From the NCBI GenBank assembly GCA_900315945.1, contig ONAZ01000009.1, forward strand, positions 1-64,000: a stretch of 64,000 bases of DNA, in the 5' to 3' direction. Below, piece by piece: positions 8,710 to 18,435 of the stretch. Position 1 is the stretch's first letter; every line of letters begins with the position of its first letter. The notes beneath the pieces were generated by a model. That model saw only the letters and a program-made list of their open reading frames with translations, was not told where the DNA came from and made no database searches. Source of the stretch: an uncultured Lachnospiraceae bacterium. Lineage in GTDB: Bacteria > Bacillota > Clostridia > Lachnospirales > Lachnospiraceae. The position numbers and the translations under genes are program-made.

Positions 8710-9666
8710 CTAGAATAATTGTATTAAATATGGGGTGTTTGGGAGTTTTTTCAATTTTTCTCCCTTTAAGACATCTTTTTTTATGCAATTACATATGGCT
8801 TTAGAAAGAGCCAGATCTATGTAAGCTTTATTGACATTTCCTTTTTGCTTCAGACAATACATCCTATTCCAAAGCAATCTATGAACTAATTTAAGGCCTC
8901 CGCCTTCAAAACAATACTTAAGCCCTCGTTCCGAGAACATTTCTGCTTCATCATACATCTCAAGGCCTGATAAAGCAGCGCTAATATTACAATATAACGA
9001 CGCCAACTCTTTAGGATACATGATTCCATCACAACTCTTCTCCTTGTATCCGTTTACAAGTTTAACCCATATATCGATAGCATCTTTATAATCCTTTTGG
9101 AGATATTTACCTATCCCTATAAGATTATACATACGTACTTCTATTCTATCTAGAACCGCTTTATCATCATCTATTCTAGCTTTTTTACAAACATCGAGAA
9201 GTTTGCCTACTTCTTCACAGAGATAATATCCATATTGTATTAATTCAACGCTATCTCCTATTTTATTATGAATCTCAAGCTCTACGTTTGCAAATAGCAA
9301 TTCAACAAATTTGTATATACAGTTTTCTTTGTTATCAAAGTCTTGACCATCACTTGTAATATACCGAAGTTTATCTATACAAATCTCTGCTTTCGACTTT
9401 TCATTTCTTTCAAGATAATTTATTGTCATACGCGAAAGATTAAAAACTTCATAATCATAATCTCCCATGTAATCATCATAGAGTATTCCTTCTTCTCCCA
9501 TCTTCTCCACAAGCAAAGTAAAAATTTTCCTTGATGGATATTGGTCACCATTTTCGATTCTTGAAAGTGTACTTATTGAACAAACGCCCTCGCACAGCCT
9601 CTCCTGCGTGATTCCTTTTCCAATCCTACATTTTCGCACAACACTACCTATTATTTCCTGCTTCAT
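8710..9666 (-). CDS. XRE-family regulator with TPR-like C-terminal domain
   Basis: An N-terminal helix-turn-helix of the XRE type (about residues 6-60: IGKGITQERLCEGVCSISTLSRIENGDQYPSRKIFTLLVEKM) followed by about 250 mostly helical residues with TPR-like periodicity, as in Rgg/PlcR-like (RRNPP) regulators. Length 318 is typical. Such proteins often bind a peptide or are autoregulated; no peptide gene is visible beside it. Downstream of the start of transcription there is a small palindrome that could be its own operator. It is not in an operon with ddl, whose promoter lies between them. Confidence 0.8.
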   Translation of the reverse strand: MKQEIIGSVVRKCRIGKGITQERLCEGVCSISTLSRIENGDQYPSRKIFTLLVEKMGEEGILYDDYMGDYDYEVFNLSRMTINYLERNEKSKAEICIDKLRYITSDGQDFDNKENCIYKFVELLFANVELEIHNKIGDSVELIQYGYYLCEEVGKLLDVCKKARIDDDKAVLDRIEVRMYNLIGIGKYLQKDYKDAIDIWVKLVNGYKEKSCDGIMYPKELASLYCNISAALSGLEMYDEAEMFSERGLKYCFEGGGLKLVHRLLWNRMYCLKQKGNVNKAYIDLALSKAICNCIKKDVLKGEKLKKLPNTPYLIQLF

Positions 9667-9687
9667 AACTCCCCCCTTTTATAAAAA

Positions 9688-9698
9688 CAGTTCAACTG
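9688..9698. promoter_or_regulatory. palindrome upstream of XRE gene, possible operator
   Basis: The perfect inverted repeat CAGTTCAACTG sits 22 bp before the XRE start codon, in the expected position for autoregulation. The assignment rests only on place and symmetry. Confidence 0.35.
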
Positions 9699-9724
9699 AT
9701 TTTAACAATTAATTAATAAAATGT

Positions 9725-9761
9725 AAAAAACAAGAACCCCTAGAAATTCTAAGAGTTCTTG
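9725..9761 (-). terminator. rho-independent terminator after hpf
   Basis: Hairpin arms 9731-9745 and 9747-9761; on the minus strand the two mismatches become G-U pairs, and six T residues (9725-9730 read in reverse) follow. Confidence 0.85.
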
Positions 9762-9892
9762 TCTGTTTAAAACATTTTTCTGATTATACAAGAAATTATG
9801 GTCGCATTATTCTTTCTTAACTAGAATTATGGGCACTTCATCGTTATTTATTACATATTACACTAATAGCATTTGTCTATAATTCACGAAAT

Positions 9893-10423
9893 TTAAAATT
9901 CTGGCTCGATTAGCCCGTATGTATTACCTTTTCTCTTATATACTACATTAACTTCATCAGTCTCCGCATTCATAAATACGAAGAAATCATGACCAAGTAG
10001 CTCCATCTGAACACAAGCATCTTCTGGATACATAGGCTTTATTCCAAACCTCTTAGTTTTGATTATTTTAATCTCGTCATCATCATCTGTACCGTCTATA
10101 TCTGCAAAATCATCGCTAAAATAACCAGCCGTCTGTTTCTTCGTTACAAGCTTGCTACGATACTTCTTAAGCTGTCTTTCAATCACCTCTTCAACAAGAT
10201 CAATTGATACATACATATCATTACTAACTTGCTCGGCGCGAATAATATGGCCTTTCATTGGAACAGTAACTTCAACTTTTTGCCTTTCCTTCTCCACAGA
10301 CATTGTTACGTTTGCTTCAGTATCTTTATGGAAATATTTATCTAACTTAGAAAGCCTCTCCTCCACCGCAGCCTTAAGACCATCTGTCAGTTCAATATTT
10401 CTTCCCGTAATATTAATCTTCAT
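9893..10423 (-). CDS. hpf: ribosome hibernation-promoting factor, long form
   Basis: Binds the 30S subunit and dimerises ribosomes (100S) when growth slows. The 176-residue protein has the S30AE domain (residues 1-105, starting MKINITGRNIELTDGLKAAVEERLSKLDKYF) and the C-terminal dimerisation domain (about 125-176, KRFGIKPMYPEDACVQMELLGHDFFVFMN). The two domains are joined by an acidic linker with a run of Asp. The ATG follows GGAGGGG. It is a single gene with its own terminator, oriented away from the dehydrogenase gene. Confidence 0.95.
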   Translation of the reverse strand: MKINITGRNIELTDGLKAAVEERLSKLDKYFHKDTEANVTMSVEKERQKVEVTVPMKGHIIRAEQVSNDMYVSIDLVEEVIERQLKKYRSKLVTKKQTAGYFSDDFADIDGTDDDDEIKIIKTKRFGIKPMYPEDACVQMELLGHDFFVFMNAETDEVNVVYKRKGNTYGLIEPEF

Positions 10424-10538
10424 AGCAACCCCTCCTTAAATGTCTCATTATAGATTGTCATCTATGTAAATTATTATATCACATCAAAATATAATATGCT
10501 AAAATCTTATATAGAAATTATAAAAAGGAGTTGAAACA

Positions 10539-11267
10539 ATGAATAAAAATGCATTTATTAGTGGCGCATCTAGAGGAATAGGAAAAGGTATTGCCGAATC
10601 TATGGCAAGTGCCGGCTATAATCTTGCCCTATGTTGCGTTAATAATATTGACAATCTAACAGAATATGCGATAGAACTCCAAAAAACTTTTGATGTACAT
10701 GTTAAGGCGTATAAGCTTGACGTATCAAAACCAAATGACTGGGCAACTGTTGTTCCTACCATACTATCTGATTTTAATTCCATTGATGTTGTGATTAATA
10801 ACGCGGCAATATCATATGTAGGGCTTATAACAGATATGTCAGATATGGATTGGAATAAAATTGTTTCAACAAACCTAGATTCCCTCTTCTATAGTACCAA
10901 ATCATTTCTTTCGGAAATGATTAACAGAAAAGAAGGACAGATTATAAACATCTCTTCTATGTGGGGAGAAAAAGGCGCTTCATGTGAAGTTGCATATTCT
11001 ACAACAAAAGGAGGTGTCAATTCTTTCACAAAATCACTTGCAAAAGAAGTGGCACCTAGTAATATCTCAGTTAATGCAATTTCCTGTGGCGTAATAGATA
11101 CAGACATGAATTCCTGCTTCACTAAGTCGGAAATGCAAGAATTAAAAAGCGAAATTCCCGCATGCCGTTTGGGTACGCCTAGAGACGTAGGACAATTGGT
11201 TCTTTCTATCCTCAATTCACCTTCCTATATGACAGGGCAAATTATAGGAATTGATGGTGGACTATAA
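10539..11267 (+). CDS. short-chain dehydrogenase/reductase, FabG-like
   Basis: NAD(P)H-dependent oxidoreductase of the classical SDR family, 242 residues. The cofactor motif GASRGIG is at residues 9-15, INNAA at 86-90 and the catalytic triad at Ser139/140, Tyr153 and Lys157 (VAYSTTKGG). Length and sequence match 3-oxoacyl-ACP reductase FabG, but there are no fatty-acid genes nearby. A stand-alone FabG-like gene of this kind in Firmicutes may instead be the elongation-factor-P 5-aminopentanone reductase (YmfI); sequence alone does not decide. It converges on the alcohol dehydrogenase gene with no gap. Confidence 0.8.
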   Translation: MNKNAFISGASRGIGKGIAESMASAGYNLALCCVNNIDNLTEYAIELQKTFDVHVKAYKLDVSKPNDWATVVPTILSDFNSIDVVINNAAISYVGLITDMSDMDWNKIVSTNLDSLFYSTKSFLSEMINRKEGQIINISSMWGEKGASCEVAYSTTKGGVNSFTKSLAKEVAPSNISVNAISCGVIDTDMNSCFTKSEMQELKSEIPACRLGTPRDVGQLVLSILNSPSYMTGQIIGIDGGL

Positions 11268-12470
11268 TCATTCTCGCACAATTATTCTTCTAAGCAATAG
11301 TTTCACATCTTCTTCATCCCATATTACAGGAACAGGATATGATGGATTAGCTTCTGTTAGAGCGCGGGAAACAATTGTATCAAAATCCTCTTCCTTTAGT
11401 TCTTTTACTTTATCTGGAATTTCCATCCTCTTGTTCATTTGTTTTATTGCATCAATGAACTTCTCAGCTTTTTCCTTATTAGATTCTCCTTCTATACCAA
11501 CAACCTCTGCAAGTTCTGCAAGAGACTTGTAAGCACTTTGTCCATACTGATCCATTACAACAGGAAGAAGTATAGCATTAGCATATCCATGAGGAAGACC
11601 ATAGAGAGCTCCCAATGCATGGGCAACTGCATGTACATATCCCACAAAGTTATTAGTAAATGCAACTCCAGCATAGTATGATGCCATTAGCATCCTTCCT
11701 CTTGCTTTTATATCATTGCCATTGTTATATGCGTTTTCCAGATTATCAAATATCATCTTTACGGATTTTCTTGCAAGCATCTTTACCATAGGAGACGCAT
11801 ATAAATTAGTATATGTCTCCACAGCATGAGTAAGGGCATCCATTCCTGTTGCTGCTGTAATATGCTTTGGAAGGCTTAATGTTATCTCCGGATACATAAC
11901 AGCATATTTAGGCACTAGGCCGAAATCTGTTATTGCGTATTTATAATGAGTCCCATCCACTTCATCTGTTATAACTGCCGCTACTGTCGCTTCTGAGCCT
12001 GTTCCTGCAGTAGTAGGAACCACATACAAATCAGGTATTGGATTCTTAATCTTGAACATTCCACGCATATCCCTAACCTGCAATGTTGGATTAGTTGCTC
12101 TTGCGCCAATTATCTTAGAAGCATCCATAACACTACCACCACCTACAGCAATAATGCACTCACAATTATTCTCTTTATAGACTTTAAGTGCCTTTTCAAT
12201 GCAGTCAATTGTAGGGTCTGGCATTATACCACTGTATATAAAATATTCTACTCCTTCATTCTTCAAAGCATCAAATAATGGTTCGAGAGAACCCCTCTTA
12301 ATAAATCCAGCAGTTGTAACAACAAGCGCCCTGGTGTTGCCATCATTTTTTACAACACTAGGCAACTTAAGAATACTATTCCTCCCCTTTACCAAACTAG
12401 GCCTTCTTATCTTTGCTACTCTAATAAATGTACTTACAAACCTTTGTCTTAATCTTGTAATCTTCTCCAT
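11268..12470 (-). CDS. iron-containing alcohol dehydrogenase
   Basis: Group III alcohol dehydrogenase, 400 residues. The NAD(P)-binding GGGSVMDASKI and GTGSEATVAAVI segments are present, as are metal-ligand regions DALTHAVE and HAVAHALGALYGLPHG. The ATG at 12470 (MEKITRLRQRF) is preferred to one five codons upstream because AAAGGGG lies at the right distance. Substrate is not predictable; members reduce butanol, ethanol, lactaldehyde or glycerol-type substrates. The stop directly abuts the stop of the convergent SDR gene, and the gene lies 21 bp after the metallophosphoesterase gene, probably in one transcript. Confidence 0.9.
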   Translation of the reverse strand: MEKITRLRQRFVSTFIRVAKIRRPSLVKGRNSILKLPSVVKNDGNTRALVVTTAGFIKRGSLEPLFDALKNEGVEYFIYSGIMPDPTIDCIEKALKVYKENNCECIIAVGGGSVMDASKIIGARATNPTLQVRDMRGMFKIKNPIPDLYVVPTTAGTGSEATVAAVITDEVDGTHYKYAITDFGLVPKYAVMYPEITLSLPKHITAATGMDALTHAVETYTNLYASPMVKMLARKSVKMIFDNLENAYNNGNDIKARGRMLMASYYAGVAFTNNFVGYVHAVAHALGALYGLPHGYANAILLPVVMDQYGQSAYKSLAELAEVVGIEGESNKEKAEKFIDAIKQMNKRMEIPDKVKELKEEDFDTIVSRALTEANPSYPVPVIWDEEDVKLLLRRIIVRE

Positions 12471-12491
12471 AAAGTCCCCTTTCATTATGTC

Positions 12492-13691
12492 TTATTTTGA
12501 TTTGAAATCAATTTTCAAATCAACAACCTCTGCCTCTGTTCCAACTCTTACTCCTGGCCCATAAAAGCCAACACCAGATGTTACTATACTTGTCATATCA
12601 CCTTTTTTAAGTAGGCCTCTTGAATTCTCCCATATTATTTTACTAGTAAGATTAAGAGGGAAAATTTGTCCATCATGAGTATGTCCTGATAAGTCAACAT
12701 CTACCCCAGCATCTGCTAGTTCCTGCAACTCTCTTGGCTCGTGGTCAATTACAAGAATTGGTTTCTTCTTATCAAGATTTGATGTAAGAGCTGCCGGTGT
12801 CTTTCTTCCATCTATTCCACGTCCTTCTTTGGAATAATCAGGCCTGCCATATATAAAGAAAGAATCATCAATCAATACATATTCATCTCTAAGATTAATA
12901 ACATTAGCCTTCTCTAAGAATTCATCCATTCTGCTGTCGGCAACAAGCTTTCCATCTGATGGAAATGTAAAACCAGCTATAATCATTTCATCAATGTCGT
13001 GATTACCATACACTGCATAGACACCATATTTCGAATTAATACTTTTATAAATCTCTATTAATTTCTCAGGCTCTGCTAAAGCATCATAATTATTATCGAA
13101 GATATCTCCTGCCATAATCACAATATCAGGATTATATGCATTTATCTTATTAACCATATCCTCCATCATACCTGTTCCCACAGAATATCCCATATGTTGA
13201 TCCGCAACAAGTACAACATTAAGTGAATCTATATTTCCTGCATCTTTATCTACTTCTATCTCATACTCAGCAGTATTAATTGTTCTAGCCTGGATACCTC
13301 CCCAGATTGCTATAGTAGCAATTATAGCCACTACTACAAAACCAATACATATAAATTGTGGTCTAGTAATTGTAGTCTCTGTCTTGGGAATCTTCTTAAC
13401 TTTCCTAATAATTATTCTAGTCAAATCTAGTATTCCCACAATAAGAAGTATATATATAACAACACCATACCAATAAGTTCCAGCTACATTAAAGACTCTT
13501 CGAACCGTACCTTCCGGCAATAAAGCAGCAATATACATTCCCATGCAAAGGGCCCAATATATAATGTTAATAACAACTCTAACACCTATCTTTAGTTTTC
13601 CTTTACATATAGTATCAAGCCATTTCATAAACCATCTACATACGTAATAATTTCCAAGGATATATATTGGCAAAATAAAAATTGCAATCAT
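12492..13691 (-). CDS. membrane-anchored metallophosphoesterase
   Basis: Four hydrophobic segments fill the first 150 residues (one starts directly at the chosen N-terminus MIAIFILPIYILG). Then comes a calcineurin-like phosphoesterase domain with LVADQHMG, GDIFDN, YGNHDID, DHEPRE and SGHTHDGQ, i.e. all metal ligands. The domain probably faces outside. The start at 13691 is chosen because AGGAG lies seven bases before this ATG; the longer frame back to 13748 has no ribosome site. Related YkuE-type proteins act on phospholipid or nucleotide phosphates; the substrate here is unknown. Confidence 0.85.
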   Translation of the reverse strand: MIAIFILPIYILGNYYVCRWFMKWLDTICKGKLKIGVRVVINIIYWALCMGMYIAALLPEGTVRRVFNVAGTYWYGVVIYILLIVGILDLTRIIIRKVKKIPKTETTITRPQFICIGFVVVAIIATIAIWGGIQARTINTAEYEIEVDKDAGNIDSLNVVLVADQHMGYSVGTGMMEDMVNKINAYNPDIVIMAGDIFDNNYDALAEPEKLIEIYKSINSKYGVYAVYGNHDIDEMIIAGFTFPSDGKLVADSRMDEFLEKANVINLRDEYVLIDDSFFIYGRPDYSKEGRGIDGRKTPAALTSNLDKKKPILVIDHEPRELQELADAGVDVDLSGHTHDGQIFPLNLTSKIIWENSRGLLKKGDMTSIVTSGVGFYGPGVRVGTEAEVVDLKIDFKSK

Positions 13692-13753
13692 GGTATTTCT
13701 CCTATAAGTACTCGCAAAATTCATCATGTAATTACTATCACAATTCAACTCAC

Positions 13754-13786
13754 ATTATACCACTAATCTATATTTTATGGTATAAT
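13754..13786. promoter_or_regulatory. divergent promoter region with a 9-bp inverted repeat
   Basis: ATTATACCA (13754-13762) and TGGTATAAT (13778-13786) are perfect inverted copies separated by 15 bp. Each arm contains a TATAAT -10 box, one for the phosphoesterase gene on the minus strand and one for the DUF975 gene on the plus strand. Clear -35 boxes were not found. Confidence 0.5.
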
Positions 13787-13817
13787 ATGCAAGATTTTAG
13801 ATGAAAGGGCACTACAT

Positions 13818-15758
13818 ATGAAAATAAATCGAAAAGAGATTAAAACAAAGGCAAAAAGTTCTGTCAAAAACCACTACTTTATATTTGTTATTAGTTTACT
13901 TCTATGCGCAGTTATTGGTGTAATGTATACATCTTCTACGTATATATTCTCAATTCTAAAGGGCGGTAATGAAGAAACCTACAACGATATAACATCTAAA
14001 ATTGCTGAAAATGCATATTATAACGAAGACGGAGAACTTATTATTAATAATAGTGTCTATGACTCTAGTAACGATATAGCTGAAGCTATAACAAATTACA
14101 TTTACGACAAAAAAGACGAAGCACTTAATATTGAAAAAAGAGTCGAAACCATTAACGAAAACAAACCTGATGAGCAGGTGGGAATAATAACACTAGGTTA
14201 TAAAAATGGTGTTCTTGCCTCATTAGTCAATAATTTCAAATCCGGTTCTATAATTCTTACCCTTTACAAATCAGTTGCAAAGGTAATAACTGACCCATCT
14301 GCATCAACAATAATTGTATTAATTATTGGCATATTAATATTTCTTAGCTATAGGGCATTCATACAAAATGCTCTTTGGTTAACTACTAAGCGTCAATTTC
14401 TAGAAGGACAGACATATGAGAAGATTACTGCTAGAAGCTATCTTTTTCTATTTGGGAAAAAAGCGTATTTTAGAGCATGCTTTACTTTTATAATAAAAGA
14501 AATACTCATTATATTATGGGGTCTTACAATTATAGGTGGCATAATTAAGTATTTCTCATATTCCATGACATCATTTATACTTGCAGAGAATCCAAAACTT
14601 AATTCAAAGCAGGCTATCACATTATCTCGCAAAATGATGAATGGGCATAAATGGGAACTATTCCTTCTATATCTTACATTCATAGGTTGGGAGCTACTTA
14701 ACATATTAACAGCAGGGCTTCTAGGACTGTTCTTCTTAAATCCTTATATGGAAGCAACATTTGCCCAATTCTATCTAAAGGTAAGAAAAGAAGCCATAGA
14801 TAACAAAATAGAAGGGTATGAACTACTAAATGACAAGTACTTGTGTAAAGCACCTAGTGAAGAAGATCTTAAAGTTGCATACGCAGACCTTAAAGCAATA
14901 TATGAATCATCACCTTCTGAGCCAGAAAAGTATACTGGAATAAAAGGTTTCTTTACAAATGTCTTTGGCATAGTATTATACTATAATGACAAAGTAAAAA
15001 GAATTAACCAGCAAGAGGAAACTCTCCTTCTTGCAGATATGTATTCAGATATTTCAAGCGGTAAACTTTATCCAGAAAAACTACATCCTCTTTTTACAGA
15101 AAGAAAAAACAAAAAAGCTCCATTACAAACCCTTCACTATCTAAGAAGATACTCGATTATAAGCTTAATATCTATCTTCTTTATTGGCTGCTTCATCGGC
15201 TGGATATGGGAAGTATCAATACATCTTGTAGAGGATGGTGTATTTGTAAACAGGGGCGTACTACACGGGCCATGGCTTCCTATATATGGAACGGGTGCAA
15301 TTATGATTTTAATTGCTCTTTACAAATTCAGAAAAAAACCTTGGTTAGAATTTCTAACTGCAGTTCTTCTCTGCGGTATTGTAGAATATTTTACATCGTG
15401 GTATCTCGAAGTTACTCATAACGGTCAAAAGTGGTGGGATTACACTGGATATTTTCTCAACATCAATGGTCGAGTATGTGCAGAAGGATTGTTGGTATTT
15501 GGAATAGCGGGTATAGCTTGTGTATATGTGCTTGCACCTCTTATTGATAACTTAATTCAAAAGATTAATACTAAGATTCTTTTGCCTATTGTTGTTGCTC
15601 TTTTACTATTATTTACAGCAGACAACATCTATTCCCATTTTTATCCTAATACAGGAAAAGGTATTACTGATTATGACCAAAAACAAACATCGCAAATAAA
15701 AGAAATGCATACTCCTAATGAAGTACACATTTCCTCATATAACAAAATGATATCATAA
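13818..15758 (+). CDS. DUF975 protein fused to a CmpB-type putative ABC permease domain
   Basis: A 646-residue multi-spanning membrane protein. The N-terminal part (about 1-330) resembles DUF975: basic start MKINRKEIKTKAKSSVKNHYFIF, then a core with EGQTYEKITARS, FSYSMTSFILAENPKLNSKQAITLSRKMMNGHKWELFLLYLTFIGWELLN and FLNPYMEATFAQFYL. A cytoplasmic linker of about 110 residues leads to a second membrane domain (about 445-600: SIISLISIFFIGCFIGWIWEV, LHGPWLPIYGTGAIMI, GRVCAEGLLVFGIAG) of the ABC_trans_CmpB type. No ATPase partner is adjacent. Function is unknown for both domains. Confidence 0.75.
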   Translation: MKINRKEIKTKAKSSVKNHYFIFVISLLLCAVIGVMYTSSTYIFSILKGGNEETYNDITSKIAENAYYNEDGELIINNSVYDSSNDIAEAITNYIYDKKDEALNIEKRVETINENKPDEQVGIITLGYKNGVLASLVNNFKSGSIILTLYKSVAKVITDPSASTIIVLIIGILIFLSYRAFIQNALWLTTKRQFLEGQTYEKITARSYLFLFGKKAYFRACFTFIIKEILIILWGLTIIGGIIKYFSYSMTSFILAENPKLNSKQAITLSRKMMNGHKWELFLLYLTFIGWELLNILTAGLLGLFFLNPYMEATFAQFYLKVRKEAIDNKIEGYELLNDKYLCKAPSEEDLKVAYADLKAIYESSPSEPEKYTGIKGFFTNVFGIVLYYNDKVKRINQQEETLLLADMYSDISSGKLYPEKLHPLFTERKNKKAPLQTLHYLRRYSIISLISIFFIGCFIGWIWEVSIHLVEDGVFVNRGVLHGPWLPIYGTGAIMILIALYKFRKKPWLEFLTAVLLCGIVEYFTSWYLEVTHNGQKWWDYTGYFLNINGRVCAEGLLVFGIAGIACVYVLAPLIDNLIQKINTKILLPIVVALLLLFTADNIYSHFYPNTGKGITDYDQKQTSQIKEMHTPNEVHISSYNKMIS

Positions 15759-15763
15759 TCATT

Positions 15764-18148
15764 CTACTCTTCATATTTTTGTAGTATATAATCTGGCTGA
15801 TGAGTATCAAGATACTTGTCAGCCATCTTTTTATTCTTAACAAAGACACCCTGATATGATTTAGCTAATAATTCTTTATGCATTTTAAGATTATCCGGCG
15901 AATCGTCAATGACTAGAACAATCGGCTTGTTACCAGCTTCTCTCAATACTTCTTCGATCTCTTCATCATTAAGTAACTTATTCTTTGGCAAATACTTTAT
16001 TAACGCCTCTTCACACTTACTATAACTAATTGGTTTTGTAAGATAATCATCAAAGCCCAAACTAATATACAAATCCTCTGCCCCTGCCGTTGCATCAGCA
16101 GTTAAAGCAATTACAGGCACATCACCCTTTATATTCTTATCCTTTAGCACCTTGAGAGTTTCAACACCATTTAATTCTGGCATCATTATATCAAGAAGAA
16201 CACAGTCATATTGTTCATCTTTCATCTTCTCAATACATTCTTTTCCTGAGCTTGCTGTATCAATGCTAATTCTTGTTATTTTAAGAAGACCTAATAGAAC
16301 CTTAAGGTTCAATTCATTGTCATCAACAACGAGAATCCTAGCAGAGGTTGCCATAAGTTTTATATGCTCATTATCACTCCTTTTATTATTAACTGCTCTA
16401 TCATCTATATTGCCAATAGTTTCAGGGTCCGTTACTTCTTGAATGATGTGTATTGAAAATGTAGTACCTTCTCCATAGACACTATCAACATCAATATAAC
16501 CATCCATCATCGTCACAAAACTCTTAGCAATACTAAGTCCCAGCCCTGTGCCTTCCACGTTCTTATTCCTAATTTCATCAAGTCTCTGAAACTTAGTAAA
16601 CAGTTTGTTTTTTTCATCTTCTTTAATGCCTATTCCTGTATCACTTACATCAATAACTAACTCTATTTTTTTATCATCTCCCCCGACTTTTAAGTAAGAA
16701 ATGTTTACTTTTACGCTTCCTTCCTTCGTATATTTAATAGCATTATTAATTATATTAATCATAACCTGTTTAATACGAAGCTCATCGCCATATAAATTCT
16801 CAGGTATATCCTCATCAACTTCAATACTAAAAGATAACCCCTTATCCTTCGCCTTCTTTTCAGTAATATTTTTTACATCAAGAACAACCTGACTAAGCTT
16901 ATACTCCCCATTTATTAGAGATAATACACCAGATTCAATCTTAGAAATATCTAAAATATCATTTATTATGCCAAGAAGTGTATGACTTGCAGACTTTATA
17001 TCTATAGCATAATCCTTAATAATGTCACTTGCCGTTTCTCTAAGAATCATCTCATCCATTCCAACAATTGCATTAATTGGCGTTCTTATTTCATGACTCA
17101 TATTAGCAAGGAAAATGCTTTTAGCCTCATTAGACCTATTAGCTAATTCTGTCATCTTTTCTAACTCGTCCATCTTGTTGTGAAGCTTAGTAACGTCGCT
17201 TACTACAAACTGATGTCCAACAAGATAATTTGCTTCTCTTATTTCATCTACGTGAACTGTATATGTGTTATCCCCATTCTCATAGTCTCCACCACCATCT
17301 TTATAAATCCTTTCTAACATCTTATCTTCATCAATTCGATGAAATGATTCTATATTAGAAATCATCTTTCTGGCAGAGGCATTATGGAAAATAATATTAT
17401 CATCTTGATCTGCCACAATTATTCCTAAGGGACCTCTAAACATAACATTTACAATAGCCGCCTGAATGGAATCAAAAAAGTCAAATTTCACAAGAAGAAT
17501 TGCAAGACTTAATACAATAGCAAATAAAAAGTAAATACTTATATCTATTCCAACAAAATCAGAAGCATAATAAGCTATTGTAGATAGGACAAATAATAGA
17601 GCAACAACAAGTATAAAAACAATTCGTATCTTAGTTATACCTTTATATCGCTTTATTGCCTTAACACATATAGCTGAACATACAGTAAAAATAGCAAAAA
17701 GGTCTATTGGGAAAATAACATTTAATACAAAGAACTCAACAGAAGATAATGCATTAATTCGACCAGAAACAGTTTCCCAATCAGTGAGGACATAGTTTTC
17801 ATAGTCCATATGAAGAAGTAGTGCAACGATTGCTATTACAACTATAGCTTGAATCACATATACAAAACGAGGTATCTTAGAACCACAAATAACCTCTACG
17901 AAGCGGAGTAGTATAAGGGATGCTGCCGCCATACCTATGTATTTTGTCTTAAATGAAATTACTAATTCAGGAAGTGAATCACTTCTAAATTCTAGAAGGA
18001 GACCTATTTCAATGACAATAAGCGCTGCAAAGAACATAACAGCAACAGCCTGAACAACCGATGGTTTAGACAAAAGAATCTTAATAAGTATAGAAACTGT
18101 TAGAACAAGTGTTATTATACAAAATGCAATATAAAAATAAGAATACAT
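15764..18148 (-). CDS. hybrid sensor histidine kinase with a truncated second receiver
   Basis: Membrane sensor kinase of 794 residues. About seven hydrophobic segments span residues 1-225, a PAS-like region lies at 235-325, the HisKA box NMSHEIRTP has the phospho-His at 352, and the ATPase domain has N (INNAIKY), G1 (DTGIGI) and G2 (GTGLGL) boxes at 466-540. Receiver 1 (603-720) keeps DD and phospho-Asp653 (LLDIMMP) and Lys (KPIS). A second receiver starts at 741 (VLVIDDSPDN) but stops at 794 right where the phospho-Asp strand would be. The gene follows the Hpt and receiver genes and ends against the convergent DUF975 gene. Confidence 0.9.
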   Translation of the reverse strand: MYSYFYIAFCIITLVLTVSILIKILLSKPSVVQAVAVMFFAALIVIEIGLLLEFRSDSLPELVISFKTKYIGMAAASLILLRFVEVICGSKIPRFVYVIQAIVVIAIVALLLHMDYENYVLTDWETVSGRINALSSVEFFVLNVIFPIDLFAIFTVCSAICVKAIKRYKGITKIRIVFILVVALLFVLSTIAYYASDFVGIDISIYFLFAIVLSLAILLVKFDFFDSIQAAIVNVMFRGPLGIIVADQDDNIIFHNASARKMISNIESFHRIDEDKMLERIYKDGGGDYENGDNTYTVHVDEIREANYLVGHQFVVSDVTKLHNKMDELEKMTELANRSNEAKSIFLANMSHEIRTPINAIVGMDEMILRETASDIIKDYAIDIKSASHTLLGIINDILDISKIESGVLSLINGEYKLSQVVLDVKNITEKKAKDKGLSFSIEVDEDIPENLYGDELRIKQVMINIINNAIKYTKEGSVKVNISYLKVGGDDKKIELVIDVSDTGIGIKEDEKNKLFTKFQRLDEIRNKNVEGTGLGLSIAKSFVTMMDGYIDVDSVYGEGTTFSIHIIQEVTDPETIGNIDDRAVNNKRSDNEHIKLMATSARILVVDDNELNLKVLLGLLKITRISIDTASSGKECIEKMKDEQYDCVLLDIMMPELNGVETLKVLKDKNIKGDVPVIALTADATAGAEDLYISLGFDDYLTKPISYSKCEEALIKYLPKNKLLNDEEIEEVLREAGNKPIVLVIDDSPDNLKMHKELLAKSYQGVFVKNKKMADKYLDTHQPDYILQKYEE

Positions 18149-18174
18149 ATAATACCCCCTGTAGGAAATACTAT

Positions 18175-18435
18175 TTACACATCAATATTCTTCTTAGCTT
18201 CCTTCGCTTCAGAAATTGCTTCTTCATATTCGAACTCTTCTATGTATCTCTTAGCAAGGTCTATATGATTCTTAGCAATTATTTCTATTCTGTATTTGTA
18301 TATTTCCTTCAAATCAGCTCTTGCTCTATCATCATCAAAGTCCTCACATCCAATAATAAAATCATCGAGAAGTGACACTACTCTACTATTATTAATTTCC
18401 TTATCCTCTGATGAATTATCATCTTCATCAGACAA
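18175..18435 (-). CDS. possible 3' part of the Hpt gene beyond an in-frame TAG
   Basis: Eighty-six codons open directly after the TAG that ends the Hpt gene, in the same frame, with TTG as the only usable start. There is no ATG inside and no good ribosome site. The product is acidic at first (SDEDDNSSEDKE) and then helical (ADLKEIYKYRIEIIAKNHIDLAKRYIEEFEYEEAISEAKEAKK). It matches no family I recognise. It could be translated by coupling at TAGTTG, or it could be the cut-off tail of a roughly 210-residue Hpt protein broken by a nonsense mutation. I favour the latter, without proof. Confidence 0.4.
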   Translation of the reverse strand: MSDEDDNSSEDKEINNSRVVSLLDDFIIGCEDFDDDRARADLKEIYKYRIEIIAKNHIDLAKRYIEEFEYEEAISEAKEAKKNIDV

